Shown in pieces: positions 7,814 to 15,992 of a DNA stretch of 64,000 nucleotides. Position numbers and translations under genes: made by a program. The stretch is from Candidatus Manganitrophaceae bacterium. Lineage in GTDB: Bacteria; Nitrospirota; Nitrospiria; SBBL01; Manganitrophaceae. The DNA lies in contig JACQEZ010000019.1 of assembly GCA_016200325.1 (NCBI GenBank), positions 1 to 64,000 of the forward strand, written 5' to 3'. The notes beneath the pieces are model-generated. The model did not search any database. It was not told the DNA's origin and saw only the letters and a program-made list of their open reading frames with translations. Every line of letters starts with the position of its first letter. Position 1 is the stretch's first letter.

Positions 7814-9527
7814 CCTTCCCCCTCTCTCCCAGCGTGAGCTGGACCCGAAAACTGACCCGTGCTTGATCGGCCGAGATCTTGGCGTCGCTGACGCTGACCT
7901 CCTGATAGCGTCCCGCCTTGAGCAATCCCCCCCGGATCCGGTCGACCGAGTCGTACGAGTCGGTCTGCGCCTCGATCCGAACCTTGTTCCCGTCGATGAC
8001 GAGCTCGGTCACGTCGATCCGGACCTCCATCGGAATGCCGGCGGTCACCTCCTTCAACACCTCCAGCGGGCTCTGCTCCCCGACCCCGAGAAACTCACCG
8101 GTCCGGCGCCGCTCGCCGATCGCAGACCGGATCTGGTCGACCTCGTTTGAGACATTCTTCGATTGGGGAAAGGCCTGCGTGAACGACGCGCGCAGATCCC
8201 GCTTCAGCTCCTCAAAACGGGCCTCTTTCTGACGGTAGCGAAAATAGAAATCTCCCCCCATCAGCCCCACCAGGAGGAGGAAGACCAGCCCGATCGAGAC
8301 CCACCGGTGCCGTCGCTCAATCGACTCCTTCCCGAAGACGAACTCCCCCTGACGAAAGTTGATCGGCGTCCCCTGCGGCGGCAGCGCCAGCCCCAGCGCC
8401 GGCGCATAGAGCCGCGGCGCGGTCGCCAGCTGCTCCGCAGCCAGCCCCGCGATCGGCGGCAGCCGCTCGTCGGGCCCCTCCGGCATCATCTGGAGCGCCT
8501 GCGCCATCGCGGCCTGGAGCCCCTTCATCTGCCCTCCCCCGCCACAGATATAGAACGGGAGGAGCGCAGGCGCCTCCGTTCCGGCCGGCTGCTCCGCCAA
8601 GGCGAAGAGCGACAGCGTTTTTTCAATCTCCATCAGCCAGGCGCCGACCGCTTTTTGAACCGCCTCGGCCAGAGGGGTCTGAGCGGTCAGATCGACCTCC
8701 TCTTTCCGCCGCTCGGCCTCTTCCCAGGAGAGATCGAACTCTTTCTGAATCGCCTCGGTGAAAAAATCCGACCCGATCGGGAAGGTGCGGGCCCAGCGGA
8801 GGGTCCCCCCCCGGATCGCGCAGAGGACCGTTTTAGAGGCGCCGAGGTCGATCAGAAGATGCTCGCGCAGAAGCGGCTCGCGGAGCGGTTGCTTCCGATG
8901 ATCGACTGCCGGCGATGCCCCCCAGAAATGCTGATAGAAGGTCTGCAGGGCGACGGCATCGACCCCGACCCAGGCCGGATCGATTCCGACCGACTGGAGG
9001 GCGGCGACATACTTTCGGAGCGCGGCCCTCGGGACGGCGGAGACCAAGAGGTGGGATGCAGTCTCGGTTGCGGCGCCACCCCGGAGATCGACCGAGGAGG
9101 CTTCCCCTCTTCCTTCCGAGGCCGGCCCTTGGCGAAGAAGCTGATAGTCGATGACGACCTCTTCGAGGTCGAAGGGGAGCTGTCCTTCGATCTCGAAGGG
9201 GACCACCTGGCGGAGCCGCTTCGGGTCGGTAAACGGAAGCGAGAGCTCCCGGGTCGAGACGAGGTGGCCCGGCAGCGCCACCGCGGTCATCTCGCCGGCG
9301 CGGATCTTCCCCTCGGCGCGGAGCTGCCGGAGGGCGTCGAGCTGCGCCTCGTTCGGAAGCGCTCCGGTCGGTGCTCCCGGCGGGTCGCCGGCCGCAGCCT
9401 CGTCGCCGCGGCGCGCCACCTTCTGCTCGAACGCATCGATCAGACGGAGCCCGCGCAGCGTCCGGGCGATCCGAACCCCCTTGATCGCATAGCGGCCGAT
9501 ATCTAAACCGAGAATGATTTGGGCCAT
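7794..9527 (-). CDS. gspL: T2SS GspL, PilM-PilN-type two-part protein
   Basis: This 577-residue protein is longer than the ~400-residue enterobacterial GspL. Residues 1-380 form an actin-like PilM/GspL cytoplasmic domain (ILGLDIGRYAIKGVRI at the N-terminus, a phosphate-loop-like pattern, then LLIDLGASKTVLCAIRGG and a YICGGGGQMKGL motif). A single membrane helix (WVSIGLVFLLLVGLMGGDFYF) near residues 408-430 is followed by a PilN-like periplasmic domain of about 145 residues. The protein therefore looks like a PilM-PilN fusion serving as GspL. It recruits the ATPase GspE to the membrane. The ATG has AAGG six bases upstream. It overlaps gspM and follows gspN by 19 bases. Confidence 0.92.
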   Translation of the reverse strand: MAQIILGLDIGRYAIKGVRIARTLRGLRLIDAFEQKVARRGDEAAAGDPPGAPTGALPNEAQLDALRQLRAEGKIRAGEMTAVALPGHLVSTRELSLPFTDPKRLRQVVPFEIEGQLPFDLEEVVIDYQLLRQGPASEGRGEASSVDLRGGAATETASHLLVSAVPRAALRKYVAALQSVGIDPAWVGVDAVALQTFYQHFWGASPAVDHRKQPLREPLLREHLLIDLGASKTVLCAIRGGTLRWARTFPIGSDFFTEAIQKEFDLSWEEAERRKEEVDLTAQTPLAEAVQKAVGAWLMEIEKTLSLFALAEQPAGTEAPALLPFYICGGGGQMKGLQAAMAQALQMMPEGPDERLPPIAGLAAEQLATAPRLYAPALGLALPPQGTPINFRQGEFVFGKESIERRHRWVSIGLVFLLLVGLMGGDFYFRYRQKEARFEELKRDLRASFTQAFPQSKNVSNEVDQIRSAIGERRRTGEFLGVGEQSPLEVLKEVTAGIPMEVRIDVTELVIDGNKVRIEAQTDSYDSVDRIRGGLLKAGRYQEVSVSDAKISADQARVSFRVQLTLGERGKGDRKSS

Positions 9528-9546
9528 AAAAAACCTTCTATAATTT

Positions 9547-10434
9547 TTATTGCAGCGCCACCGGCTTTCCGTTGAGCGAGATCTGCGGCTGACCGATCGC
9601 CCCTTTCAAGCCGACCGTCAACGGCTCCCGCCCCGAATATCCTTGAATGAAAAGAGCGGCCATCTGCTGCAGGCTCCCCTTCGGCGTCGCCTTGACCGTC
9701 AGCGAGAGAAGGCTTCCTGTGAGCGGCTGCCGGAGGATGACATTGCCGCCATCGCTCGCCAGATCGACCTCGCTCCCCTGGGCGGTGAGCCGCTCGACGA
9801 CCAGCATGCCGTTGCGCAGATTGATCTTACCATGAATGGCGGAAAACGACATCTCGCCGATCGGAACGGTCCACTGCCCGACCTGCTTGACCTGCACCCC
9901 GCTCGCCGTGAAGGTGAGGTTCCCTTTCCCACGCATCAGGTCGGGACCGATCCAGCTTCCTTCCCCCTCTAAATCGAGCAGGCCGGTCACTCCGACCTGA
10001 CTCAGGTTGAGCTTGCGTCCTTCCTGTTTGACGGTGAGGGAGAGGCCGTCGGCGGTCCGGAACGCCGTCGCATGCCCCACGATCGACCCGCCGGCGACCC
10101 CGATCCGGAAGTCGACCTCCCCCTGTCGTGCGAACAGAAGCGGCAGCGGGGCAACGTCGACGTCGATCGACTGAAAGTTCCACTTCGGAATCGCCTGACC
10201 GGGGCAGTCGAGGTGAACATCGCGCCAGACCAGCCGCAACGGGAAATGGATCCCCCGCGTCCCGACCGCCAGCCGGCAGCCGCTCCCCGACTCAATCGCC
10301 GCGATCAGCCGCAGTTCCAGAAGGGAGAAGGGGAAGGTCATATAGAAAAATACGAGGAACATCGCCAAGCCGAAGAGTGTATAGCCGAGAAAGACCGCCC
10401 ATTTTCGCTTCTGATTTTTGATCCAGTTGAACAT
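9547..10434 (-). CDS. gspN: T2SS protein GspN
   Basis: A 295-residue inner-membrane-anchored protein. It has a basic cytoplasmic N-terminus (MFNWIKNQKRKW), one membrane helix (AVFLGYTLFGLAMFLVFFYM) and a long beta-rich periplasmic domain with AsmA-like repeated strands (GVTGLLDLEGEGSWIGPDL). This matches the GspN family of non-enterobacterial T2SS clusters. Its exact role is unsettled and it is not universally required. The location between gspJ and gspL, instead of at the operon end, is unusual. A 124-base gap separates it from gspJ and contains a short tandem GCAATCATCGG repeat. Confidence 0.85.
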   Translation of the reverse strand: MFNWIKNQKRKWAVFLGYTLFGLAMFLVFFYMTFPFSLLELRLIAAIESGSGCRLAVGTRGIHFPLRLVWRDVHLDCPGQAIPKWNFQSIDVDVAPLPLLFARQGEVDFRIGVAGGSIVGHATAFRTADGLSLTVKQEGRKLNLSQVGVTGLLDLEGEGSWIGPDLMRGKGNLTFTASGVQVKQVGQWTVPIGEMSFSAIHGKINLRNGMLVVERLTAQGSEVDLASDGGNVILRQPLTGSLLSLTVKATPKGSLQQMAALFIQGYSGREPLTVGLKGAIGQPQISLNGKPVALQ

Positions 10435-10558
10435 CGTGATAAAAAGCGCGTCCCCCTTCTCTCACCCGATTCGCCGTCCCTGAGGCAATCATCGGGCAAT
10501 CATCGGCGATCATTAATGATGTGCCTGTTCAGCGCATACCGGCTTCGCTCTGCACTTC

Positions 10559-11302
10559 CTACGACAGCTTGCCGCCGAGCGGGATCTCCACCGTCGTTTT
10601 GAACCGGCGTCCCTCTCGGGTCGGCCCTTTCAGAATCAATTCAATCTCCACCGCCAGCGGGAGACTCTTCTTCTGATCCGAATCCCACTGGGTGACCCAG
10701 GTCCGGTCGGCCGAATCGAGGTAGCGAAAACGGATCCCGAGGACCGCCTCTCCGACCTCATTCCGGACGACCCGCTCGTTCGACAGCGCCTCCTCGTGGA
10801 TCAGCAGCCCCTCTTCCAGATGGTAGCTGATCACCGCCCAATCCGACTCCGCCGCATCGCGCATCGTCCGCCCGTGCGAGACCGCCGTGAACCGGATCGA
10901 ATCGTCCGGATAGTCGGTCCCGTCGATCGTCCGGGTCCGATCTTCCCCCTTAAAAAGGGAGGTCGCCGTGATCGTCGCCGGCGGGAGCGGCGCTCCCTGC
11001 CCGATCGGCGCGAAGACCGGCTTCGCCTGATAGATCATGCTGAGGTCTTTCGACAGGTAATAAAAACCAAGCCGCGCCAGCCGGTAGGCGTCGGCCTCCT
11101 TCTCCAGCTGCTCCGAAGCGCGGTAGGTCGCATTAAACGAGCCGTACACCAGGGTGAAGAGAACCGCCAGGATCGCCAGCGAGATCATAATCTCAAGAAG
11201 GGTGAACCCGTGACGATTGCGGATTTCGGAGTGCGGAATTCGGAATAAGCATCGGATCTTCTTTTCTCTTTTAGTCTGCAATCCGCAATTCGCAATCCGC
11301 AA
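10559..11302 (-). CDS. gspJ: T2SS minor pseudopilin GspJ with repeat-encoded leader
   Basis: GspJ forms part of the pseudopilus tip complex. The prepilin motif is HGFTLLEIMISLAILAVLF, with Gly-1, Phe+1 and Glu+5, followed by a ~200-residue globular domain with the usual GspJ signature (YRASEQLEKEADAYRLARLG, FYYLSKDLSMIY). The leader before the cleavage site is about 31 residues and is encoded entirely by the hairpin repeat at 11213-11300. The only in-frame starts are TTG codons inside or at the edge of that repeat. TTG at 11302 is 12 bases after the gspI stop and has a GGGGCGG tract 6-7 bases upstream. A conventional ATG/GTG start is missing, which suggests the repeat displaced the original one. 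Confidence 0.9.
   Translation of the reverse strand: MRIANCGLQTKREKKIRCLFRIPHSEIRNRHGFTLLEIMISLAILAVLFTLVYGSFNATYRASEQLEKEADAYRLARLGFYYLSKDLSMIYQAKPVFAPIGQGAPLPPATITATSLFKGEDRTRTIDGTDYPDDSIRFTAVSHGRTMRDAAESDWAVISYHLEEGLLIHEEALSNERVVRNEVGEAVLGIRFRYLDSADRTWVTQWDSDQKKSLPLAVEIELILKGPTREGRRFKTTVEIPLGGKLS
11213..11300. repeat. Hairpin repeat, copy 1 (gspI-gspJ junction and gspJ leader)
   Basis: The left arm is built of GATTGCGGATTTCGG-like units and the right arm of GCAATCCGCAATTCGCAATC-like units. They flank a pyrimidine-rich centre (TTCTTTTCTCTTTT). The arms are complementary, so the element can fold into a long imperfect hairpin. Copies with the same plan lie at 12166-12230 and 12770-12840. This copy encodes the GspJ leader peptide. 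Confidence 0.75.
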
Positions 11303-11316
11303 TGTATTCCGCCCCG

Positions 11317-11706
11317 TTATCCCTTCGCGTTAAAGAGAAAGGTGGTGAAATGGACCGTCTCGTTGTGTCCCCCTTCTCTCCAGAGGACATCGACGTTCAG
11401 CTCGCGCACCACCTCATAGGGGGTCGCTTTGACCTCCTGCTTCCATTTGTATCCGGGATGCTCCTCGCCGAAATCTCCCTCCCGCTCCCCGACGTCCGGA
11501 AAGCCGGCGAACGAGATCTCGGAGACCAGCTGGCGCGCCAGCAGTGTCGCCTCCGTGATATGGCCGGTATAAGACGACAGCGCAATGTCGCGGTTCCGAA
11601 GCCCCAGGAGCACCGTCAGGGAAATCGCCAAGACCGCCAGGGCGATCATGATCTCGATGAGGGTAAAGCCGCTAGCTTCTCGTGTCGACATCGACATATT
11701 CGTCAT
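11317..11706 (-). CDS. gspI: T2SS minor pseudopilin GspI
   Basis: A 129-residue pseudopilin. The leader MTNMSMSTREASG precedes FTLIEIMIALAVLAISLTVL, with Phe+1 and Glu+5. The globular part is short, as usual for GspI, and contains EATLLARQLVSEISF. It forms the tip trimer with GspJ and GspK. It overlaps the gspH end by 35 bases if the ATG at 11706 is used. In-frame ATGs at 11697 and 11691 are alternatives and shorten both leader and overlap. Coupled translation with gspH is likely. Confidence 0.9.
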   Translation of the reverse strand: MTNMSMSTREASGFTLIEIMIALAVLAISLTVLLGLRNRDIALSSYTGHITEATLLARQLVSEISFAGFPDVGEREGDFGEEHPGYKWKQEVKATPYEVVRELNVDVLWREGGHNETVHFTTFLFNAKG

Positions 11707-12235
11707 ATACCTTAACCCGGCCGGTCAGTGGATTGACCACCAGCGTCCATTTTCGGTCGCCCTGCTTGAGATGAATCCAGGCCTTTTCCAATCCGACCGG
11801 ATAGATCTGCATGAACGCCTCCCCCTGATTGACCTTCCCCTGCTGCGGCGTCACAACGTCGACAAACGAGACCTCCCGCGGCAGGATGCGGCGGGAGGTC
11901 ATCGGATCGGTCGTCTCGACGAACTCCCCATCCCCTTTGAGCGTGCCGACCCAGTAGGCGCCGTTCTCCAGGTTAAAATAGAGGCGATAGGTCTGCTTGG
12001 TCGTAGACGATTCCTGAGCCAGATATTGGATCAGCCCGGCGAAATGCCGCGCCGTCCATTTAAGGTCGCCCGCGCCGAACGAGGAGATCCGGGGAAAAAC
12101 AAAGAGCGCCACCACCGCCATGATCAGAACGACCAACATCAACTCTAGGAGGGTGAAGCCCTTCGATTGCGGAGTGAAGGACAACCTGCTTTTCTTTTCA
12201 TTCCGCAATCCGCATTCCAAAATCCGCATTGCCAC
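11672..12235 (-). CDS. gspH: T2SS minor pseudopilin GspH with repeat-encoded leader
   Basis: A 187-residue protein. The prepilin motif is KGFTLLELMLVVLIMAVVALFVF, then a ~140-residue beta-sandwich typical of GspH (WTARHFAGLIQYLAQES, then ATYRLYF-like strands). The 26-residue leader is encoded within the hairpin repeat at 12166-12230. The start is GTG at 12235, or ATG two codons later at 12229; GGAG, overlapping the gspG stop, serves as ribosome site for either. Only two bases separate it from gspG. The long leader is removed by the prepilin peptidase, so its sequence may be unconstrained. Confidence 0.9.
   Translation of the reverse strand: MAMRILECGLRNEKKSRLSFTPQSKGFTLLELMLVVLIMAVVALFVFPRISSFGAGDLKWTARHFAGLIQYLAQESSTTKQTYRLYFNLENGAYWVGTLKGDGEFVETTDPMTSRRILPREVSFVDVVTPQQGKVNQGEAFMQIYPVGLEKAWIHLKQGDRKWTLVVNPLTGRVKVYDEYVDVDTRS
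12166..12230. repeat. Hairpin repeat, copy 2 (gspH leader)
   Basis: It has the same plan as the element at 11213-11300: a short GATTGCGGAGTG left arm, a pyrimidine centre CTTTTCTTTTC, and a right arm of CCGCAATCCGCATT-type units. It lies wholly within the start of gspH and encodes the residues before the cleavage site. Confidence 0.7.
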
Positions 12236-12237
12236 TT

Positions 12238-12756
12238 CTACTCCATGTTCCAGCTCTCGATGTCGGCGTTTTTCCCCTCCCCGCCCGACTCGCCGTCGGC
12301 GCCGCGCGAGACGAGGTCATAGTCGCCATGCGCGCCCGGACTGGAATAAATAAAGGCGTTTCCCCAGGGATCGTTCGGCACCTTCGGCAGATAGCCCCCT
12401 TCCCGCCAATTCTTCGGGATCTCGCCGACCGTCGGTTTGTGGACCAACGCGTCGAGCCCCTGCTCCGTGCTCGGATAGTTGCCGCTGTCGAGCTTATACA
12501 TCTGCAGCGCCTCTTCGACGTTCTTGAGCTGGACCTTTGCCGCCACCCGCCGCGCCTCATCGGTCCGCCCGACCAGCTTGGGGACGACGAGCACCGCGAG
12601 GATGGCGAGGATCGTGATGACGACCATGATCTCAATCAGCGTGAATCCGGCTTGGGACGGTCGGAGCCATCGCCCCAATCCGGCCGACCAGGCGGGATGC
12701 CTGGGAAAGAGCGGTCTGTTAAAAATAAATCTCTGTAGCGTCATTCGTTGCTTCAT
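12238..12756 (-). CDS. gspG: T2SS major pseudopilin GspG
   Basis: GspG polymerises into the pseudopilus that pushes substrates through the secretin. It has 172 residues. The prepilin motif [20 protein letters not shown] is followed by [17 protein letters not shown] and the conserved C-terminal calcium-loop region ([20 protein letters not shown], then [20 protein letters not shown]), all intact. The leader is 36 residues, several-fold longer than usual. Its DNA includes a CCAGGC/GCCTGG hairpin. The ATG at 12756 has a strong GGGAGG 4-5 bases upstream, so the long leader appears to be real. Confidence 0.96.
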   Translation of the reverse strand: MKQRMTLQRFIFNRPLFPRHPAWSAGLGRWLRPSQAGFTLIEIMVVITILAILAVLVVPKLVGRTDEARRVAAKVQLKNVEEALQMYKLDSGNYPSTEQGLDALVHKPTVGEIPKNWREGGYLPKVPNDPWGNAFIYSSPGAHGDYDLVSRGADGESGGEGKNADIESWNME

Positions 12757-12769
12757 ATTCCTCCCTGAT

Positions 12770-12840
12770 TCGATTGCGGATTGGCGATTGCGGATTTCGG
12801 AGTCAGGTCAGAACCCTCTTTTTCCAACCCGCAATCCGCA
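12770..12840. repeat. Hairpin repeat, copy 3 (gspF-gspG gap)
   Basis: GATTGCGGATTGGCGATTGC units on the left and CCCGCAATCCGCATT on the right surround CTCTTTTTCC. It is intergenic, filling the 84-base gap after the gspF stop. The right arm abuts the gspF stop codon. Confidence 0.7.
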
Positions 12841-14058
12841 TTATTTGACGATTTGGCTCACCTCGAAGATCGGCAGGAGAATCGCCAAGACGATAAAGAG
12901 AACGACCGCCCCCATGCCGAGAATCATCAACGGCGCAAGGAGCGAGGTCATCCCGGTCACGACCGTTTCAACCTCATTGTCGTATGCCTCCGAGACCTTC
13001 TGGAGCATCCCTTCGAGCTCGCCGCTCTTCTCGCCGATCGCGATCATGTGGGTGACGAGCGGCGGGAAGAGGCCGCTCCGCTTGAGCGGATCGGCGATGC
13101 TCTGCCCCTCGCGGATGTTTCCCCGCGCCCCTTGGATCGCCTCCTCCAACACCTTGTTGCCGACCACCTGCTGCACGATCTCGAGCGAGATCAGCAGCGG
13201 CACCCCGCTGGCCAACAGCGTGGCGAGGGTCCGGGTGAAGCGCGAGATCGCCACCATCCGGGCGACCCTTCCGACGAGTGGAACGCGGAGGATAAACCGG
13301 TCGTACTGCTCGCGGCACCCCGCGGTCCGGAGGTGCCGCCGGTACATCATTCCGATGATCACCCCCAGCCCGATCAGCAGCCATCCATAGCTCCGCAGGA
13401 AGTTGCTCAGCCCCAAGAGGATCACCGTCGGAAGAGGAAGCGCCTGATTGAGATCGGCAAAGATCGCGGTGACCCGCGGGACGACGAACGAGATCAAGAA
13501 GACCAAGATCAGGGCGCTCACCACCAGCATCAGCGCCGGATAGGTCAGGATTGAAAAGAGCTTGTTGCGAAGGCGGACCTGATTCTCTAAATGATCGGCC
13601 AGCCGAACCAAGATCCGGTCGAGCGTGCCGCTCGCCTCGCCGGCCCGGACCATCTGCCGGTAGAGGGGAGAGAAAACTTTCGGATGGCGCGCCAGCGCAT
13701 CGGCGAACGACACCCCCTCCTTCACCCCTTCCCGGACATCGATCCAGATCTTCTTCGCGACCGGCTTCTCCACCTGCTCGGTCAGCGCGCCGAGCGCCTC
13801 CATCAACGAGATTCCGGCGCTGAGCAGCGTCGAGAGCTGACGGGTCATCACCGCCGTCTCGGGGAGCGCCACCCGCTCCGAGAAGGTAAAGACCGGTTTC
13901 GACAGCCCGGTCGCCGCCTGCTGGGTCTGGGCGATCTCCACCGGGAAGATCCCGCTCTTCCGGAGCTTCGCCCGCGCCATCCGGGGATTGTCGGCATCGA
14001 CGACGCCGGCCTTGTTCTTCCCCTGCAGATCGAGTCCTTTGTATTCGTAAATCGCCAT
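12841..14058 (-). CDS. gspF: T2SS inner-membrane platform protein GspF
   Basis: A 405-residue polytopic protein with two repeated GspF domains (PF00482 type). The N-terminus MAIYEYKGLDLQGKNKAGVV is typical. The first domain has LSTLLSAGISLMEALGALTE and a membrane helix LTYPALMLVVSALILVFLIS. The second has LATLLASGVPLLISLEIVQQ and two C-terminal helices. It is the platform around which the pseudopilus assembles, below GspE. The length is normal. No strong ribosome site is seen before the ATG. The gene is separated from gspE by 191 bases holding an inverted-repeat element. Confidence 0.95.
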   Translation of the reverse strand: MAIYEYKGLDLQGKNKAGVVDADNPRMARAKLRKSGIFPVEIAQTQQAATGLSKPVFTFSERVALPETAVMTRQLSTLLSAGISLMEALGALTEQVEKPVAKKIWIDVREGVKEGVSFADALARHPKVFSPLYRQMVRAGEASGTLDRILVRLADHLENQVRLRNKLFSILTYPALMLVVSALILVFLISFVVPRVTAIFADLNQALPLPTVILLGLSNFLRSYGWLLIGLGVIIGMMYRRHLRTAGCREQYDRFILRVPLVGRVARMVAISRFTRTLATLLASGVPLLISLEIVQQVVGNKVLEEAIQGARGNIREGQSIADPLKRSGLFPPLVTHMIAIGEKSGELEGMLQKVSEAYDNEVETVVTGMTSLLAPLMILGMGAVVLFIVLAILLPIFEVSQIVK

Positions 14059-14082
14059 TCTTATTTAAAACCCTATACTCCT

Positions 14083-14249
14083 CAGGCTGCTCAAAAAGCT
14101 CCAGATGCCCCCTCCGGGACTTCCAGCATTTTATTGCTGGAGGTGGGTCGCGATTTCGCGGGGAGCGAGGGACCCCGCAGCGCACTGTATTGTGCGTGAG
14201 GATTCCCGAGCGACCGAGGACGAAGCAGGTCGATTTTTTCAGCAGCCTG
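14083..14249. repeat. MITE-like inverted-repeat element between gspE and gspF
   Basis: The termini are CAGGCTGCTCAAAAAG (14083-14098) and TTTTTTCAGCAGCCTG (14234-14249), which are inverted copies of about 16 bases. The 135-base interior has further short hairpins (CCAGCATTTTATTGCTGG near 14125) and codes for nothing obvious. The right terminus abuts the gspE stop codon at 14250-14252. The size and ends suggest a non-autonomous mobile or dispersed extragenic repeat. No transposase occurs in the window. Confidence 0.75.
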
Positions 14250-15965
14250 CTAAAAGATTTCCTCCTGCGTCACCCGCAACACCTCTTCCGTCGTCGTCTG
14301 TCCGGAGGCGACCCGCCTCGCGCCGTCTTCCCGCAGCGACAGCATCCCTTTGGCGATGGCACGCGCCTTGATCTTCGAGGAGTCGACTTTCGATAGGACG
14401 AGGTTCCGGACCTCGTCGTCCAAGACCAGAATTTCGTAGATCCCGGCCCGTCCCCGATAGCCGGTGTTGATGCAGTACGGACAGCCCTTTCCTCGATAGA
14501 AGAGAAGGTCGGCGGCGGCCGGTTTTTTAAAGCCGAGCTTCGCCAGCTCTTCCGGCGTCGGCCGGTATGAGATCCGGCATTCCGGGCAGATCTGGCGGAC
14601 GAGCCGCTGGGCGACGATCGCGACGACCGAGGACGAAACGAGAAACGGCTCGATCCCCATGTCGAGCAGCCGGGTGATCGCACCGGCCGAGTCGTTGGTA
14701 TGGAGGGTCGAGAAGACGAGATGCCCCGTCAGCGAGGCGTGAATCGCGATCTCCGCCGTCTCCGAATCGCGGATCTCCCCGATCATGATGACGTCGGGAT
14801 CTTGGCGCAGGATCGACCGGAGGCCGCTGGCGAAGGTTAGTTGGATTTTCGGGTTGATCTGAATCTGGCCGATCCCCTTCAGCTGGTATTCGATCGGGTC
14901 TTCGATCGTGATGATGTTTTTGTCGGGCGAGTTGATCTTGCTCAACCCGGCGTAGAGGGTCGTCGTCTTCCCGCTCCCGGTCGGCCCGGTCACCAAGATA
15001 ATCCCGTGGGGGAGTCGGATCAGCTGGTTCATGATCGACAGCCCCTCGGCCGAAAGCCCGACATCTTCCAGGCTGAGCAGGAGGCTCGTCTTGTCGAGCA
15101 GCCGGAGGACCAGCCGCTCGCCGTGCGCCGTCGGGACCGCCGAGACCCGGATGTCGATCTCGCGCCCGCCGATTTTCAATCCGATCCGGCCGTCTTGCGG
15201 CAGCCGCTTCTCGGCGATGTTCATCCCCGCCATGATCTTGATCCGGGAGGTCAGGGCCGACTGCAGCCGCTTCGGCGGGGCCAAGATATTATAAAGGACC
15301 CCGTCGATCCGGTACCGGATCGCGATCTCTTTTTCGAACGGCTCGAAGTGGATGTCGGAAGCCCGCTGCTGAACCGCCTGAAAGAGGACCGAGTTCACCA
15401 GCCGGATCATCGGCGCTTCATCGCTCGCGTCGAGGAGATCCTCCGGCTCGGCGAGCTCCTCCGCCAATGCGGTGAGGCTCTCCCCCTCGGCCAGATCGGA
15501 GATCGCCTGCTCGGCGCCGGCGGTCGCCCGCTCATAAATCGCGTTGATGCTGCTGATCACCGCCTTGGAGGGAACGGCGACCACCTCGATCGGCTCGCCG
15601 AGGAGGAGCCGAAGGTCGTCGAGCGCCGAGAGAAGCAATGGGTTGGAGGCGGCGACCTGAATCGCCTTGCCGTTTCGTCTGAAGGGGAGAAGCTCATACC
15701 GCTTGGCAAAGGAGATCGGAACCCGCTCCGTCAGCGTCGGGTCAATCTCTTTGGGATTGAGGGAAGGGGAATAGGGGAGCTGCCATTGCTGAGAGAGCGA
15801 CTCCAAGACCGCCTCTTCGGTGACATACTTCAACCGGACGAGGATCTCTCCGATTTTCCCCCCCTGCTCTTTCTGGAGGCGAAGCCCCTCTTCGAGCCGC
15901 GCGGGGGTCAACGCATGTTTTTCGATGAGAATTTGCCCGATCAGCGGGCGTTTCAACAGGGCCAA
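14250..15965 (-). CDS. gspE: T2SS assembly ATPase GspE
   Basis: A 571-residue secretion ATPase that powers pseudopilus assembly. It has an N-terminal MshEN-type domain (~1-150, LIGQILIEKHALTPARLEEG), then the RecA-like core: Walker A GPTGSGKTTTLYAG, Asp box and Walker B (RQDPDVIMIGEIRD), and His box (FSTLHTNDSAGAITRL). A zinc-binding insert CPEC...CPYC is present near the C-terminus, as in most GspE proteins. The start is TTG at 15965 with GAGG 8 bases upstream; I see no better codon. The length is slightly above the ~500 typical of enterobacteria because of the N-terminal domain. Confidence 0.96.
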   Translation of the reverse strand: MALLKRPLIGQILIEKHALTPARLEEGLRLQKEQGGKIGEILVRLKYVTEEAVLESLSQQWQLPYSPSLNPKEIDPTLTERVPISFAKRYELLPFRRNGKAIQVAASNPLLLSALDDLRLLLGEPIEVVAVPSKAVISSINAIYERATAGAEQAISDLAEGESLTALAEELAEPEDLLDASDEAPMIRLVNSVLFQAVQQRASDIHFEPFEKEIAIRYRIDGVLYNILAPPKRLQSALTSRIKIMAGMNIAEKRLPQDGRIGLKIGGREIDIRVSAVPTAHGERLVLRLLDKTSLLLSLEDVGLSAEGLSIMNQLIRLPHGIILVTGPTGSGKTTTLYAGLSKINSPDKNIITIEDPIEYQLKGIGQIQINPKIQLTFASGLRSILRQDPDVIMIGEIRDSETAEIAIHASLTGHLVFSTLHTNDSAGAITRLLDMGIEPFLVSSSVVAIVAQRLVRQICPECRISYRPTPEELAKLGFKKPAAADLLFYRGKGCPYCINTGYRGRAGIYEILVLDDEVRNLVLSKVDSSKIKARAIAKGMLSLREDGARRVASGQTTTEEVLRVTQEEIF

Positions 15966-15992
15966 AATAAAACCTCATTCCATGATCCGTCA

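Noticed and set aside
8163-9506. 447-codon frame on the plus strand opposite gspL
   Set aside because: It is an antisense shadow of gspL with an Arg/Glu/Leu-rich product and no start signal.
12781-14199. Plus-strand frames opposite gspF and gspG
   Set aside because: These are shadows of high-GC coding sequence; repetitive Arg/Pro/His-rich products with no support.
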